This document shows positions 1 to 11,156 of a stretch of 64,000 nt of DNA, one piece after another (position 1 is the stretch's first letter; each line of letters begins with the position of its first letter). Under the pieces are notes generated by a model, which was given only the letters and a program-made list of their open reading frames with translations, did not search any database and was not told where the DNA came from. The stretch lies in NCBI GenBank assembly GCA_963969395.1, contig OZ017796.1, positions 42,336,243-42,400,242 of the forward strand, written 5' to 3'. Origin of the DNA: Pseudoscleropodium purum. Taxonomy: Eukaryota > Streptophyta > Bryopsida > Hypnales > Brachytheciaceae. The translations under genes were made by a program, and so were the position numbers.

Positions 1-1840
1 CTAGAACATATTCTTATTAGTATCCTACAATAAATGGAGAAGCTTGCACTTAAGATGCTCTTTAGTGAAAGGAACCTTGATTCATAGAAAACCAAGAGTC
101 ACATACCTTGAAGATAAAAAAGCTTATGCTATACATTGCCTGTTTCGTTTTTAAATTTTAGTTTCCTTCTCCTTGCCTACCAATGTGGCCATTGCATGAA
201 GTTAGAAGCCCCCGTACTACAGTCCCATTCAAAGAGGTCATCATTGTAAAGGCTTGCTCATAGAAGCAAAGACAAAAAAACAAACTATGGTAGCTAACCC
301 ATTTCTGACCAAGGACCCATTCCTATCATATAGGCTACATTCTTTCCAATCAGTAGGAGAAAGTAGGAGATTAATAATGGCACAATTTACAATGCAATTG
401 TGGCACATTACAATTGGCTACAATCTTGGTTGATTTTGCAACCAACCCATGGTTGGAAATAGGAAGACCTATATGACAAGAATAGGTCAAACAAAATCTT
501 CACCTTAAAAATTTATAGTAATTAAATTCTGAAAAAATATGGAATCCTTCTAAACCTATTTCTACACATGGGAAAACTTCTGCACTCAAGAAACCTATGC
601 TCCAGATATGCATAATTGCTTAAGTGGTCGAAAATGGGTCGGCTACCACAAGACGAATTTAACTATCCGTGGATGATTTCAAGACTTTTGATAGTGACGG
701 ATGAGCAATGAGTTGAAAGAGGTATAACTTGAGAGCAGTTATTCCATTGAATGCAGACAGCTCTCTCTTGTTGACGCAGAGTATAATTCACATATTCAGC
801 ACGTGAATGCAGCAGCTGCCACAGATAAATCCTGCATCCTCAATAACTTAGTAATGCTATTGACGAGGTTATTAATGCACTTCCCCGACTGAGCTTGACC
901 TCCATGTGATCACTCACAACGGAGTGCGTTCCCCAAAGCTTGCCCCAATATAATAATAAGCAGATGCAAATAGCGCAATGTGCAGCTCAAGGACATTGAA
1001 CTAAAAAAAATCAGCCTTCACTGACTCCCAATCGTGACACTCGAAGAGTTTCACTTGGTTTTGAGTGGTCCTACATATATTTTAATGAATTGAAATGGTT
1101 GTACATTGGAAAAGAATCTAGACTGGATAATACACGAGAGCCAGGATTGAGAGCCACGAGGTCGAAGGAGCATTATTGGACATATTGCTAAGTCGTGTCA
1201 CCCAATTAGGGAACGTCCATATCTGTTCTTTTTCGATGATCAAAGAGCCTTAGAATGAGGAGAAAGATTGAGAATTAGAATCCTTGTCTAACTAGACAAT
1301 CATACAAACAAAGAATCGATAGCATTGTCTCTGGACTTGGTGTTATGAGATTTTAGAAGTGATCTGGAGTTCCAGAATTGAAGAACCACGCTTAAGTAAC
1401 GCTGTTGATAAGTTACTGGCAAGCAGCGTCCTGCTTCGGATGTTGCCGTCTAATATCTCGCGGAACTAAGTTACAAGTACCACATGATAAGCAACAAGGA
1501 TTCTTCATTCATTACTTTGTGAAATTGTCGAGAGAATTGCTGCTTCTGTTTTGTTTTATTCCCACCAGCTATTGCAATGTTGGATCGCCAGTGCTGCAAA
1601 GCAAATATTCTGGATGTTCGAGCCATCCTCTGCCTCTCTAAAGTCCCACGTCTGCACAAGTGGCCATGGCCACCTACTCTGACCCGTCTGATCCCTCTAC
1701 CAAACGTCAGTGAATCGATGCTCAGAGCCGCCTCCAGGGACTCGTTCAGTTGAAAGCAAGTAGGCAAGTAAGTTAAGAAATCCACGTGATTCTCACTGCA
1801 AGGAAGGAGCTTATTGATTGTGACCATCATCGCGTACTAA
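1..1840. other. AT-rich intergenic stretch
   Basis: I see no convincing gene here. The small open frames around 1.4-1.8 kb overlap on both strands and show no recognisable domain. The stretch is unremarkable AT-rich plant spacer. Confidence 0.6.
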
Positions 1841-2300
1841 GGTAGGGTAGCCCGAAATCGACCCCAGACAAATTGCGAGCCCTACGGCTATCTGTACCCA
1901 ATTGTGCTTTGTATCAAGTTTTGTACTTAGCTTCAAGCATTGACATGCTCAATGAGTGCGGAATGGGTGCTGACAGTGTTGGAATTGGGTTGAAACTAGA
2001 TGATTTCGTGAATTGAATGGACACAACCCTGAAGAGTATACAAAGGTTCACTTAGTTTCTCAAAATCTTAACTGATGCCTTTTGGAGTATCACTGCATTA
2101 GAGTCACACCAACATAAAACTACATGTCTTTTCTCCCTCTGACCACCTATTGTAAATCTTCTTCTTTTTGAATAAAATGAGTTGACCAAAATATATGTAG
2201 AGCATTTTTCGATATGACATTTTCATGTAAAAAAAATTGTGAATCCAACAAGTCAAAATATGTTCAGCAACTAAAAAGAACAGCAGTGGGCTCTACGAAT
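1841..2300 (+). mobile_element. Decayed copy of the MITE family found at 53.9-54.2 kb
   Basis: Internal sequence matches the intact inverted-repeat element at 53889-54242. Both contain a block reading like ACATGT..TT, TTGACCACCTAT, then GACCAAAATATATGTG/A, then TTGAATCCAA/TCA and a run of AGCAACTAA-like bases, in the same order and spacing. The left end begins TAAGGTAGGGTAGCCC, which resembles the TAAGGTAGGATGATCC end of the intact copy, but the right end near 2290 (GGGCTCTACG) is badly eroded. It is best read as an old non-autonomous DNA transposon; exact borders are uncertain. Confidence 0.55.
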
Positions 2301-4150
2301 TAGAGCCTGCGAACAAGTGTTCGATGTGTACTTCCTATGTGTTTATAAAATAGACGGTGTGAACCTTTGCCTATTTTGTGGTTATGTAGGATCCCATTCT
2401 TCCACTGATGAAGCGATTTACACCAACCCACATAAACAGAACATGTACACTCGTTGGTAGAAAAGTTCGTCTCCTAATTATTAGTATGTGGCTTGATTTT
2501 CCAGGATGTCCATCGTATAAGTAGTCTAAGGTAACCTGTCTGGCTCAAGGCTGTCATTGGGAAATTGTTGTGCATCGCAGTGGGTCCTCACGCAACTCGC
2601 AAGCATCGTCAGTTAGAGGATTCTATTTACAAATCCATTTCTTTCTTTCTCGTATTTATACTATATACAGTACAAAATGCATTGACAAGTAGGTAACCTT
2701 CTTCACAAACTGAAATTATGTGTCAGAAAATATCTGGTTTCGGTATTCTGTACAGGAAACAAAATCAGCTGAGTCTTCCAAGTCTAGAAACACATGGGTT
2801 CGTCAGACGATGTCTCCAAGAATGTAAGCTTACACGCAACAGGAAGCACTTACGCACAATGCAGAAGCATCTAGTTCATCTTCACCTGAAGAGCCAGTGG
2901 CATTGGGATTAGTGACCGCCGTAACTAAGGTGACAGAGTGCAAGGGATAGTTACTGCCTCTTCAACCCTAGAAGGTAACTACACCTCAAATCGCACAAAT
3001 AAGCAATTCAGGATGGTTTCCAGTATTATATAGAATTTTTTTGGTGAGGTCTTGTTGGTAGTCAAAAGGGGATTCTAGAATCTTTTAGAATCCATTTTTT
3101 GGATTTCATATGAAGAAACTACTAATTTTCAAAGTGCCGATAATAGGTGTTTCTATAACCGACTACAGACTTTCATGATTAGTAAGAGTAGATTTTAGGC
3201 AAGAATTTGTAGTGGTCGATCTTTTTAAAGCGGTTGAAATGAGGTGTAGTTACCTTAAAGTAACAACACCCTAAAAAGAGACATGTTTCATTCTCCAACA
3301 CCTTAAAAATGGCCTTGAATGATTTATACTTCCAAGATTCAAAACTAAACCACAAACTTTCAAAAGCAACCAATGAGAAGGGAGGAGTTTTTTTAAGCAA
3401 CCAATGAAAGTGAAGACATTTTGTGCATTATGTTATGTATAGGCTATCCTACGTTTTCAACTTAAAAAATTTGTAAGATATTATTAGAATGTTGAAAAAT
3501 TATGAAACCTCTTGATGTGCATTTCTCTTGAACTTGCTAACAATCTCATAAAAAAAACTTTGGTCATTCAATCTTTGAGGGATCTTTGGGTGTTGCTACC
3601 TTAATTGTGACTTGTTTGCCAAATGTCCCATCTAGATTCTTGTTTACAATCTACAAATTCCATCCATTAGAACCCAAGGTTAATTTTAAGTACATTTTTT
3701 TTCTAGCACTTTGACAGTTCTTAGGAGTTGTTAATTTGTTATCAAGATGTGTAAGCAAGTTCTATCAATGCCACCTTCAAGTCAATTTGGTAACATCAAA
3801 AAAGTTACAATTTTCTACAAACATGCAGTCTACAAACATGCAATCTAGATGAGAACAAAAAACAAGATCGGCCTTTAATTGGTGTGAGTTGCACATTTTA
3901 TTAGTTATTTTGACAAGATTTAGGTGTAAGGTAGAATTGTCCAATACAACCATTTACCCAATTCCATCACATACAGATTCCTCCCATTTCCGTCACTAGC
4001 CCCATCTATTACCACAATCTTACAGATCCATTATCATGATGGCAATGCACTAGAGAGCAGACACATTAGCCCACGCTTCAATAATGGTCTAATCATGCTT
4101 CAACAAGGGTCTACTCACAATTTTACATTTCAGCTTTGAAGAATCACAAG
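2301..4150. other. AT-rich intergenic stretch
   Basis: No supported gene. Only short frames without domain signatures are present. A short direct duplication (CTACAAACATGCA, twice) lies near 3820-3845. Confidence 0.5.
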
Positions 4151-4320
4151 AAATTCAATTCTTGTGGGAATGACTTCATTCTTTTTGCAATTGACTTCTT
4201 TCAAACAATTCAATCTCTAAAAAATATAAGAGCTCGTAAATAGCTTCTCCAAAGTACCTAGATTGCAAATTTGTACAGTAATGGGTAGTTCTACCTTAAA
4301 TGCCATTTTCCAACATAAGG
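4150..4320 (+). repeat. Paralogue of the 14.85-15.45 kb sequence lacking its 403-bp insertion
   Basis: From about 4150 to 4320 the sequence parallels 14840-14939 followed directly by 15343-15450. Both read TTCTTGTG, then TTTCAAAC..TTCAATCTCTAAAAA, then AAATAGCTTCTC, AAG.GTACCT and later TACCTTAA. At 4215-4224 the CTCTAAAAAA site occurs once. At 14.9-15.35 kb it occurs on both sides of an extra 403 bp. This stretch is therefore the empty-site relative of that insertion, and both belong to an older dispersed repeat. Confidence 0.6.
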
Positions 4321-4755
4321 TTGGGCATAAGAGTTGTGTGGTCATTGAGGTTGCATAAGAATACAATGTCAAATATGTACAACAAAAATGTCAATTGCTT
4401 TCTATATTAAGGAATTATGTATTTTCAACCCTATTATATATAGAATTACAAGCTCTCTCCTATTAAAAGAAATTTCAAACCTTTGGAGGGTTGCTTCAGA
4501 GTGACAACCTAAACTATTAAAAGTAAGGTAGGTATCCTATGAAATTTGTTCACATATATCTATGACTATTAAAAGCATAGTCACATGCTTTAATTTTTAC
4601 AGAAATTACTAAGAGAAGTAAGACTTTCACAATAATCGTCAATTTGATCTAACTTTCAAGATACAAAAGACCAACATTGTATAAGGTTATTAATTGAAAT
4701 TAAAAATTAAATTGTCCAATCAAGTCTAATTAAGACAATTTAAGTGGCTTTTGAA

Positions 4756-4985
4756 GCTACACTAAATAGTGAAATTAGGTTGCCCCACACTAATTTCTCA
4801 ACATTCTACACTATAAATATGTGTGATTACTACAGAATGATGTAGGAATGTAGGAATCATGTGTATTGCATAAATTGTGCACTAGTTCATGGCTTGAGTT
4901 TAGAAAATTGCATGTGCTTCTATGTAGCTAAGCAATGAGTCATGAAGTAACTTCTCTTAGTAAGGCAACCTAATTGTTAAGGCAA
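4756..4985 (-). mobile_element. Short TIR element, deletion derivative of the 30.8-31.5 kb family
   Basis: The left end AATAGTGAAATTAGGTTGCC and the following CACACTAATTTCTCAACATT match, in reverse complement, the right end and adjoining interior of the element at 30826-31482. The right end (around 4960-4985, containing AAGGCAACCTAATTG) matches in reverse complement the left end and adjoining interior of that same element. The copy is about 230 bp against about 657 bp, so it looks like an internally deleted, inverted copy. It has no coding capacity. Confidence 0.6.
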
Positions 4986-5130
4986 CCCAATTAGAAGACA
5001 ACTAACTTCAATAGCCACTCACTTAATTTTTTGAATAAGAAGTTGAAAGAAGAACCTCTTTATACAAGTGGGTAGTAGGTAAAACAATCCAAGTGGAATA
5101 TGTAAATTAGGATTAATAGGAACTCAATTG

Positions 5131-5555
5131 CTCATAGTAAATTCAAACTAGAAATTGTATTCAAAGTCAAATTTCAGACCTCATTTAGTCATAGTAGGAT
5201 AATTCTTTTTAAAGAACTTTGAACTAAGTTAATGTGGGAAATAAAGCTAAATTTCATCTCCAAACATCTATTTGAAATCTTAAGACTCCAACTAAAAGTT
5301 ACAACTAAATTTTAGAGAGGGGTTAGAAGGGAAATTTTTTAAAACATTTTCACACACTTTTGAATACACCTTCAAAATCTGTCCATAATTTTAGTTGGAG
5401 TCTCAAATTTTCAAATGAATTTTTGGAGATGAAACTTAACTTAATTCCTTACATTAACTTAGTTCAAAGTTTTTTGAAAAAAAATATATTACTATGCCTA
5501 AATGAGGTTTGAAATTTGACTTTGAACACAATTCCTACATTTGACAATGAGTGGT
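5131..5555. repeat. Long imperfect foldback (inverted repeat with 165-170 nt arms)
   Basis: The arm at about 5131-5300 is largely complementary to the arm at about 5387-5555, with a loop of about 86 nt. Paired landmarks include CAAAGTCAAATTTCA with its complement at 5510-5525, AACTTTGAACTAAGTTAATG with 5450-5470, TTTCATCTCCAAA with 5420-5435, and AGACTCCAACTAAAA with 5389-5405. Small bulges and substitutions are spread along the arms. Pairing may continue more weakly outward to about 5660. It may be a foldback transposon, a source of hairpin RNA, or both. Confidence 0.7.
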
Positions 5556-7561
5556 CTATCTTAATAATTATCCCATAAGCCTTTGAGGATTCATGATGGA
5601 CTATTGATTTCTCTATAAAGACAACCTCTTCACCCTTAATTTCTACCAAATGTTAATGAAATAAGTCTTTCACAGTGTTGTAAAATAAAATTCTTATTAG
5701 TAAACTATTGGATGATTTTGGGACTTTTGCTTTCGTTTCTCTACAATTTTGTATAAGCGGAAGGTGCATATGAGTACAAAGTATCTAATAATCATAATTA
5801 TTAAACACTTTCTATTTGGATTTTGAGCCATTGACAAGCATTTGATATTGTGGATGACGGTAAACAAAAATAGGGGGTAAACAATTTGTTAAGAAAAATA
5901 CCTATAGTTTAGAGGGGCCTTAAAGGGATGTGGACTGACCATCATGAAGCCTCATTTTTTCTCTAATGCCTTAGTCTCATATATAGTGTCCCCTTTCGAA
6001 GGATAGTGAATGAATTCATGCCATTATTCACTCTCTTAGTCAATAAGTGAGTGAATTATAAGATGTAGAATTTTTTATACCTCCAATATGTATCTTTTTT
6101 ATGAACATGATGGATTACAATCAATATGGGATTAATGACCATATCATTTAATGTGCATGTATGTCACACCACATCAGTAGTCCATGTAACACTCACATAT
6201 TCTATATGTAATCCCTATATATTTTATACATGTTTCGTACATATTCTATATTTGATATCCAAATCAAAGTTTTTTTGTTTTTTGAGGGGTAGGCAAATGA
6301 GGTGTTTTATTTATTTATTTGTATTTGTAGAGGTGGTTAATTAATTGATAAGATCTCTATATATACCTTTTCAAGGGACAATATTGCTCCCAAATCATCA
6401 CCAACATTTGCTTGAATGAAATTACATCTACTTCACTTAAGCTAATTTCACTTAAGATAAGAGGCTCAAAAATCATTCATTGAAAGGTTGGTTTGCTTTT
6501 ATCGTGCATTCCCTTGGCAAGAAATATTTTCAATTTGTTTTTTAAAACAAGAAAAATAGATGCAGAATGTAATACAAGTGGTTTCATATTTTTTGAAGCA
6601 TTATTGAATTACTTTTAATTTTTCAAACAATTTTTTATTGTAAGCACTTATTCAAGACCTTAGGTCTTCTATAAACTTTTCACTTGCAACTTGTAAAGAG
6701 AAATGGGGAAAACAAGGAGAATGATTATCTCTTACAATATATAATATTTTTTCCTTGATCCATTCAATGACTATAAAGGTCAATTTAAAGACCACCTCAA
6801 GTCTATTTTAGTGCTACTCATAAGGGAAGTTCTTAATGCCTAAGTGGATTTCAAGCCTCCAACTTTAGACACTATACACTAGTCATAACTAAAGGCTTTC
6901 ATTCATGGCCCATTTGAACTAGATGACTTCAAGGAGCTATAAAGAATAATTATTCATTGATTTTGGATTGTTTTGAGGAGTTACTTGACTATATATGCAA
7001 CAAATAGGATGAGAATTTTTTTAGTTATTATTGGAATTTCAAATAAATAAGATGCTTGGTCTATAGATCATCTTTCAATGTGTAATTTGTTGGTAACTTT
7101 TAGCTCCTTGCTTTTGATCTAAATTTTAGCCATTAGAAATTTGAGTTCAACTAGTGAAATGAAATTATCAACCCTACTTTCGACTCCAACTTGAAATATT
7201 GACAAATTCTTTAAATATTTCATTGCAATTAAAAAATTTCTACCTATAACCACTCTCTGTTGCTTTCAAATTGTAAAATGAAACTTTGGTATATACCATG
7301 ATGTATGGCACTATAACATGGTATACACCTAGAATGAAAATTTTAGATTGTTTCTAGCATGTTTGATATAAATTTTCACTAAAAATTCAAGATAATTTCA
7401 AATTGTCACAAAATACTTTAAAATTATTTTGACTCATAGAAGACATGTGATTTCATCTTTGAAAAACGAATACAAAATTTCTTTTGCATATAGTCCAAAA
7501 ACAAAATGGGAGCATATAGATTGGTGGATAAAGTTCTATTAAGGTAGGAGGTTCTAAAAGT
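5556..7561. other. AT-rich intergenic stretch
   Basis: No supported gene. A small perfect-looking hairpin (GGTATATACCATG ... CATGGTATACACC) lies near 7288-7330. Short open frames at 6.1 and 7.4 kb have no recognisable domain. Confidence 0.5.
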
Positions 7562-7960
7562 GCTTAAAGCATCCCCACCAATTGGCTTCTCTATCCCATC
7601 ATCTGGATAGGAAAGAACCCCCCTAACTGGCATGTTGTACCCCAATTTTTTTTGGAAAGGAGGGGTTTCCAATCCTCTAAACGGAATGTTGGATAGGGAA
7701 GTGGTGGATGGTAATCTATATTTTTCTTTTGGCTTAAAGTACTTGCATTTCACCTGCATTAAGTTACCAACTATTATTGATTAATGCTAATCCATATTCA
7801 AGTGAAGATTATTGATTAAGGTTAATTTGTGTTAAGTTATTGATTAAGGTTAATTTGTGTTAAGTTATTGATTAAGGTTAATATGCGTTAAGTTACTAAT
7901 TTCAAAGATTTAGGGAAAGATAGTTTTATTTGGGGAAGGATTGGTGGGGATGCTCTTAGA
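7562..7960. mobile_element. MITE-like element with GCATCCCCACCAAT inverted ends
   Basis: The left end at about 7570 reads AGCATCCCCACCAAT. The right end at 7940-7954 reads ATTGGTGGGGATGCT, its near-perfect reverse complement. Immediate flanks CTTAAA and CTTAGA could be an imperfect target duplication. Interior second-order pairing exists (TCTCTATCC with GGATAGGGA). The element is about 400 bp, AT-rich and non-coding. Ends of the GAGCATC-CCCACC type are familiar from plant non-autonomous DNA transposons, but the superfamily cannot be settled by eye. Confidence 0.65.
7811..7894 (+). repeat. 28-bp tandem repeat, three copies
   Basis: The unit starts ATTGATTAAGGTTAATTTGT and repeats at 7811, 7839 and 7867, giving an exact 28-bp period. 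A degenerate fourth copy precedes it near 7771. The array lies inside the MITE-like element at 7562-7960, so it is an internal expansion of that element. Confidence 0.85.
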
Positions 7961-9332
7961 CTCAAAATCGCCCACCTCCTCTAATATACACTATCTGTAT
8001 ATGTTGCTTTTTCAAAGCCTTTAGCAATATGCAAACAATGTACATATAAGGTGGTAGGTAGTTTTAAAGCCTATGCCATTTCAACTTCAAAATTTCATAA
8101 CTAATTCCACAAAGCTCTATAAATATGCAACAACTTGGGTTAGATGCCAATTCCACTTGTCTTTCAAGGAAAAATGACTGAAAAATACTTCAAGAAGTTT
8201 CACTTCCCCAAAATTCAGTTTCAGTTCTTAAATGAGCGTTTTATGAACCTCTTACCTTAAGTGGTCATTACTAGTCTGTCCTTTCGGGTTAACAAGAATC
8301 CCTAGAAATCCACTACGTCAGCCAAGAAATTCAGAGGCCGAGAGGCATTGCCTTGTCCTACTCCAAGATTAATGGGACAGAGTGCTTAGGATTCACTCTA
8401 GTCCTGGGTAGCATCATTAAAGTCTAATTGTCAATGCTGTTTTGTTGCTCCCTTAAGCTTGAAACTAATCATTCTGGATTCCTGGTGACAATACATGATT
8501 CAGAGCAGAAAGAATTGATCATATGCTGACTTGATCATGTGCCAAGCAATGATATTCCCTCCAGAGCTTCCAGACTGCAGAAGCCATGACAGGCCGACAA
8601 CTTCGTAAGAGCAAGCAGAAGGGTCCCTAGCATCAAGAAAAGCAGCTAGAAGACATTTAAGATCCCTCCCATGTTAGGCACTGGATTATCAGGGGTGTGC
8701 ACACAACATGAGCACTCATTCCTAAGCTAACTTTGTAAGAAGCCACTGTTCTAATTCCGACAACCCGAAGCACACCTTGGTACGCCATGAAGATGAGACG
8801 GCGTAACACGTCCACTGAAGCAGCCAAAACTGTCTGGATTCCTGCACCCATGGCTACCATTGACAGAAAATAATCCTCAGTACAGAGACGTAACAATTTC
8901 AGGAGAAACTGACGTAGAATTGGACGTCAACTGCCACGGACGATACTTCACAACTTTCGTAATATACAACGATGCTTCTGCATCAGATTATTCCAGTCTC
9001 CTGATCGTAACAGGAATGCTTTCATGAACATGTACTTCAACCACATCGTTGGATGGCGATACACCCATCTTCCAGCATTCTGACCTTGGCAAGACATCGA
9101 CCGATTTTTATTTTTGTCGATCCACTTACTAACTCGTTAAAGATATAACACAAGCACCACCACCTAAAGAGCAGTACACTACAGGAGGTTCCCTGGTGCT
9201 TGCGCAAGGACTATCGCTTAGCATCTAAACCACCAAAAGTCATGCAAATTGGTGTGCCAAAAATTAGGAGGGACGATCCCCGAGCAAAAACAGACCCAGC
9301 AAAAAGATAGTAGCCGAAATTTATGGCCTAAT
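7961..9332. other. Intergenic stretch and 3' flank of the MAKR-like gene
   Basis: No supported gene. Base composition rises in GC towards the downstream flank of the minus-strand gene at 9333-11156. The last few hundred bases probably include its 3' untranslated region, which I cannot delimit. Confidence 0.4.
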
Positions 9333-11156
9333 CTAGGTTGGAGAGCAGTGCCGATGATTGTTGGCAGCCGGATGGCCAGCCGGCGACAGAAGACCCGAGT
9401 GTGACTGCTTGCAATGGGCGATGGCGCCCTGCACTGCGCTGTGGAGCTCACTCATGCTGCTGGCGCTGCTACTGCTCATTCGGGGGCTGATGGTGTTCGG
9501 GACTTTGGGACTGCTCTTCACTTTGGGGCTCAGGCTCAACAACCGGGGACTTGAGTTTTTCAAAAGACGAGGGCTGCTGGACACCAAACTTCCATTATGA
9601 GAGAGGAAGGAGTTGCTCTTCTTGGCGCTGCTTGGCCCGGCAGGCGGCATGTGGGCCCTCGAGCCTGGCATGTTGATGCTACTAGAGGGTTGAAAAACGG
9701 CGCCAGGATTTGAACGGGGACGAAGCGGCGGTGTTTTCAAAATGGCGGGCATCGATTTCGGCCGCGTGTGGACATACTCCTGGCGAAGAGTTGGTTGTTG
9801 AGGAAACGAGCCACCTCGCACTACTACTCCATCTGGTTTCGGGCTTGATTTGCCATACGGTGGTGTCAACATCCTCATGTATTTCAGCCACCGTTCGCGG
9901 ATTTTCAGCATGCCGCTATGGTCCCGCTCTCTGTCACTTGACACAACGGAGTGAACGTCGGAGGAGTCGGACGGAAAAGTCGGCTTCAGCTTCAGTCCAT
10001 GCGGAGATTTCGCTTCGACCGTTTTCGACCCCAGCGGCTGATGAACCGGGAGGGCGAGAAATGATCTGCGCTTGTTTGTGAGGTTCTTTTCGTCGCAAGT
10101 GGGAGGGTTGAATAACCGCGACACAGCCCGCGGTTTGGCCACGTCTTCCCCTGCGTTAGAAGACATATCGGCGAGCTTTGAGATGGGTCGAGTCGTGGTG
10201 CGGTGATCGTGTTCAGTTCGTGCTTCGGCCCGAGGTGACTTCGGTGGTTTCTTGGCGCCGACGATCCCCATCCACTTGAAGGGCGATCGCAGCCAAGAAA
10301 CATTGGGCGCGGTCTTGTCATACTCCGCATTTGTGGCACTCAGCACCGACCTTCGATCATTGGGGCATGGGATGGTTTTGAGGGCGACGTTAGATTTCAA
10401 TGTCGGGGTTGTAGCGTTGCTGCTGCGATGTTCATAAGCTTCAAATGCGCGGTCAAATGTCGTATCAGTGCTCACCGAGCTTGCATCATTGGAGCTCCCG
10501 TTGGAGTCGCGGCTGGTACTGCTGTCTCCTGTGTCCCTATCAGTAGGTTCACATATGGAGGTTTGAGAGCGGAAGCTTGAGCTACGGGAATCCATAGAGG
10601 TCTCCACCGGTGGGACATCGGTGGAGTTCACGCAAAACTTGGAATACTTGGGCTGGTACATGCGAGAGAGACTACCAGGTGACAATTGGCTGAACGGCTC
10701 CGGCACAGTCCGTTGAGAGACTACGAACGTGGGAGCTCTCTTGCTGGCCTCGTCAAGCTCCACCTGCTTCCTGTAAACCGGGTGCTGTTTGTAGTCTCCT
10801 CGCTGGGCGTTGAAGGTGCGGTCCTGTGCCAGCGGCGAGGAGCCTTGAAAGACGTCATCGTCAGGATGCGATAAGCTGGCTAACATGGGCGACACTGGAG
10901 CGGACTTGAACTGGAACTCGAACTCCGTATTAGGGGGTTTCTGCAACGCCATTCTCACCATGTTCTCCCAATGCAATTTCACATCAGTGTCGTACTGCAT
11001 ATCTCTCTCGTTGTAGTCTTCACGCCCGACTTCAAGAGGTGGAGGGCGTTTAAAGGAGAAAGAACTCGCGCTCGTTTCCCGGTTCTCGAACACGTCGTCC
11101 CTTCTTGATGTGATAAATGTCCTGTACTCGTTCTTGCTCCAACTATCCATAGCCAT
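9333..11156 (-). CDS. MAKR/BKI1-like membrane-associated kinase regulator
   Basis: Single-exon gene of 607 residues. I chose the first real ATG at 11156 (MAMDSW); the open frame continues upstream but without an earlier ATG. Three features match the plant MAKR/BKI1 family: an EFEFQF block (residues 78-83) followed by a DDDVFQG block (99-105), resembling the family's EFEF and SPADELFYKG motifs; a basic LKYMRMLTPPYGK segment (424-436), like the family's KYLKMIKPLYVK membrane-hook region; and the C-terminal SMSELHSAVQGAIAHCKQSH (567-586), the conserved tail that in BKI1 binds the receptor kinase domain. The protein is Ser/Pro-rich with repeated SPR and SPK sites (about 525-560) that look like phosphorylation targets. 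Family members inhibit or tune leucine-rich-repeat receptor kinases at the plasma membrane. Arabidopsis BKI1 is a little over half this length; the extra lies in disordered linkers. No transmembrane segment or signal peptide is seen. Confidence 0.85.
   Translation of the reverse strand: MAMDSWSKNEYRTFITSRRDDVFENRETSASSFSFKRPPPLEVGREDYNERDMQYDTDVKLHWENMVRMALQKPPNTEFEFQFKSAPVSPMLASLSHPDDDVFQGSSPLAQDRTFNAQRGDYKQHPVYRKQVELDEASKRAPTFVVSQRTVPEPFSQLSPGSLSRMYQPKYSKFCVNSTDVPPVETSMDSRSSSFRSQTSICEPTDRDTGDSSTSRDSNGSSNDASSVSTDTTFDRAFEAYEHRSSNATTPTLKSNVALKTIPCPNDRRSVLSATNAEYDKTAPNVSWLRSPFKWMGIVGAKKPPKSPRAEARTEHDHRTTTRPISKLADMSSNAGEDVAKPRAVSRLFNPPTCDEKNLTNKRRSFLALPVHQPLGSKTVEAKSPHGLKLKPTFPSDSSDVHSVVSSDRERDHSGMLKIRERWLKYMRMLTPPYGKSSPKPDGVVVRGGSFPQQPTLRQEYVHTRPKSMPAILKTPPLRPRSNPGAVFQPSSSINMPGSRAHMPPAGPSSAKKSNSFLSHNGSLVSSSPRLLKNSSPRLLSLSPKVKSSPKVPNTISPRMSSSSASSMSELHSAVQGAIAHCKQSHSGLLSPAGHPAANNHRHCSPT

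Noticed and set aside
8694..8710. 17-bp identical word GGTGTGCACACAACATG also at 25955-25971
   Set aside because: One shared 17-mer in 64 kb is within reach of chance, and the flanks are not related.
9710..10081. Long plus-strand and alternative minus-strand frames inside the MAKR-like gene
   Set aside because: They are shadows of the GC-rich 607-codon gene in other frames and lack any family motif.
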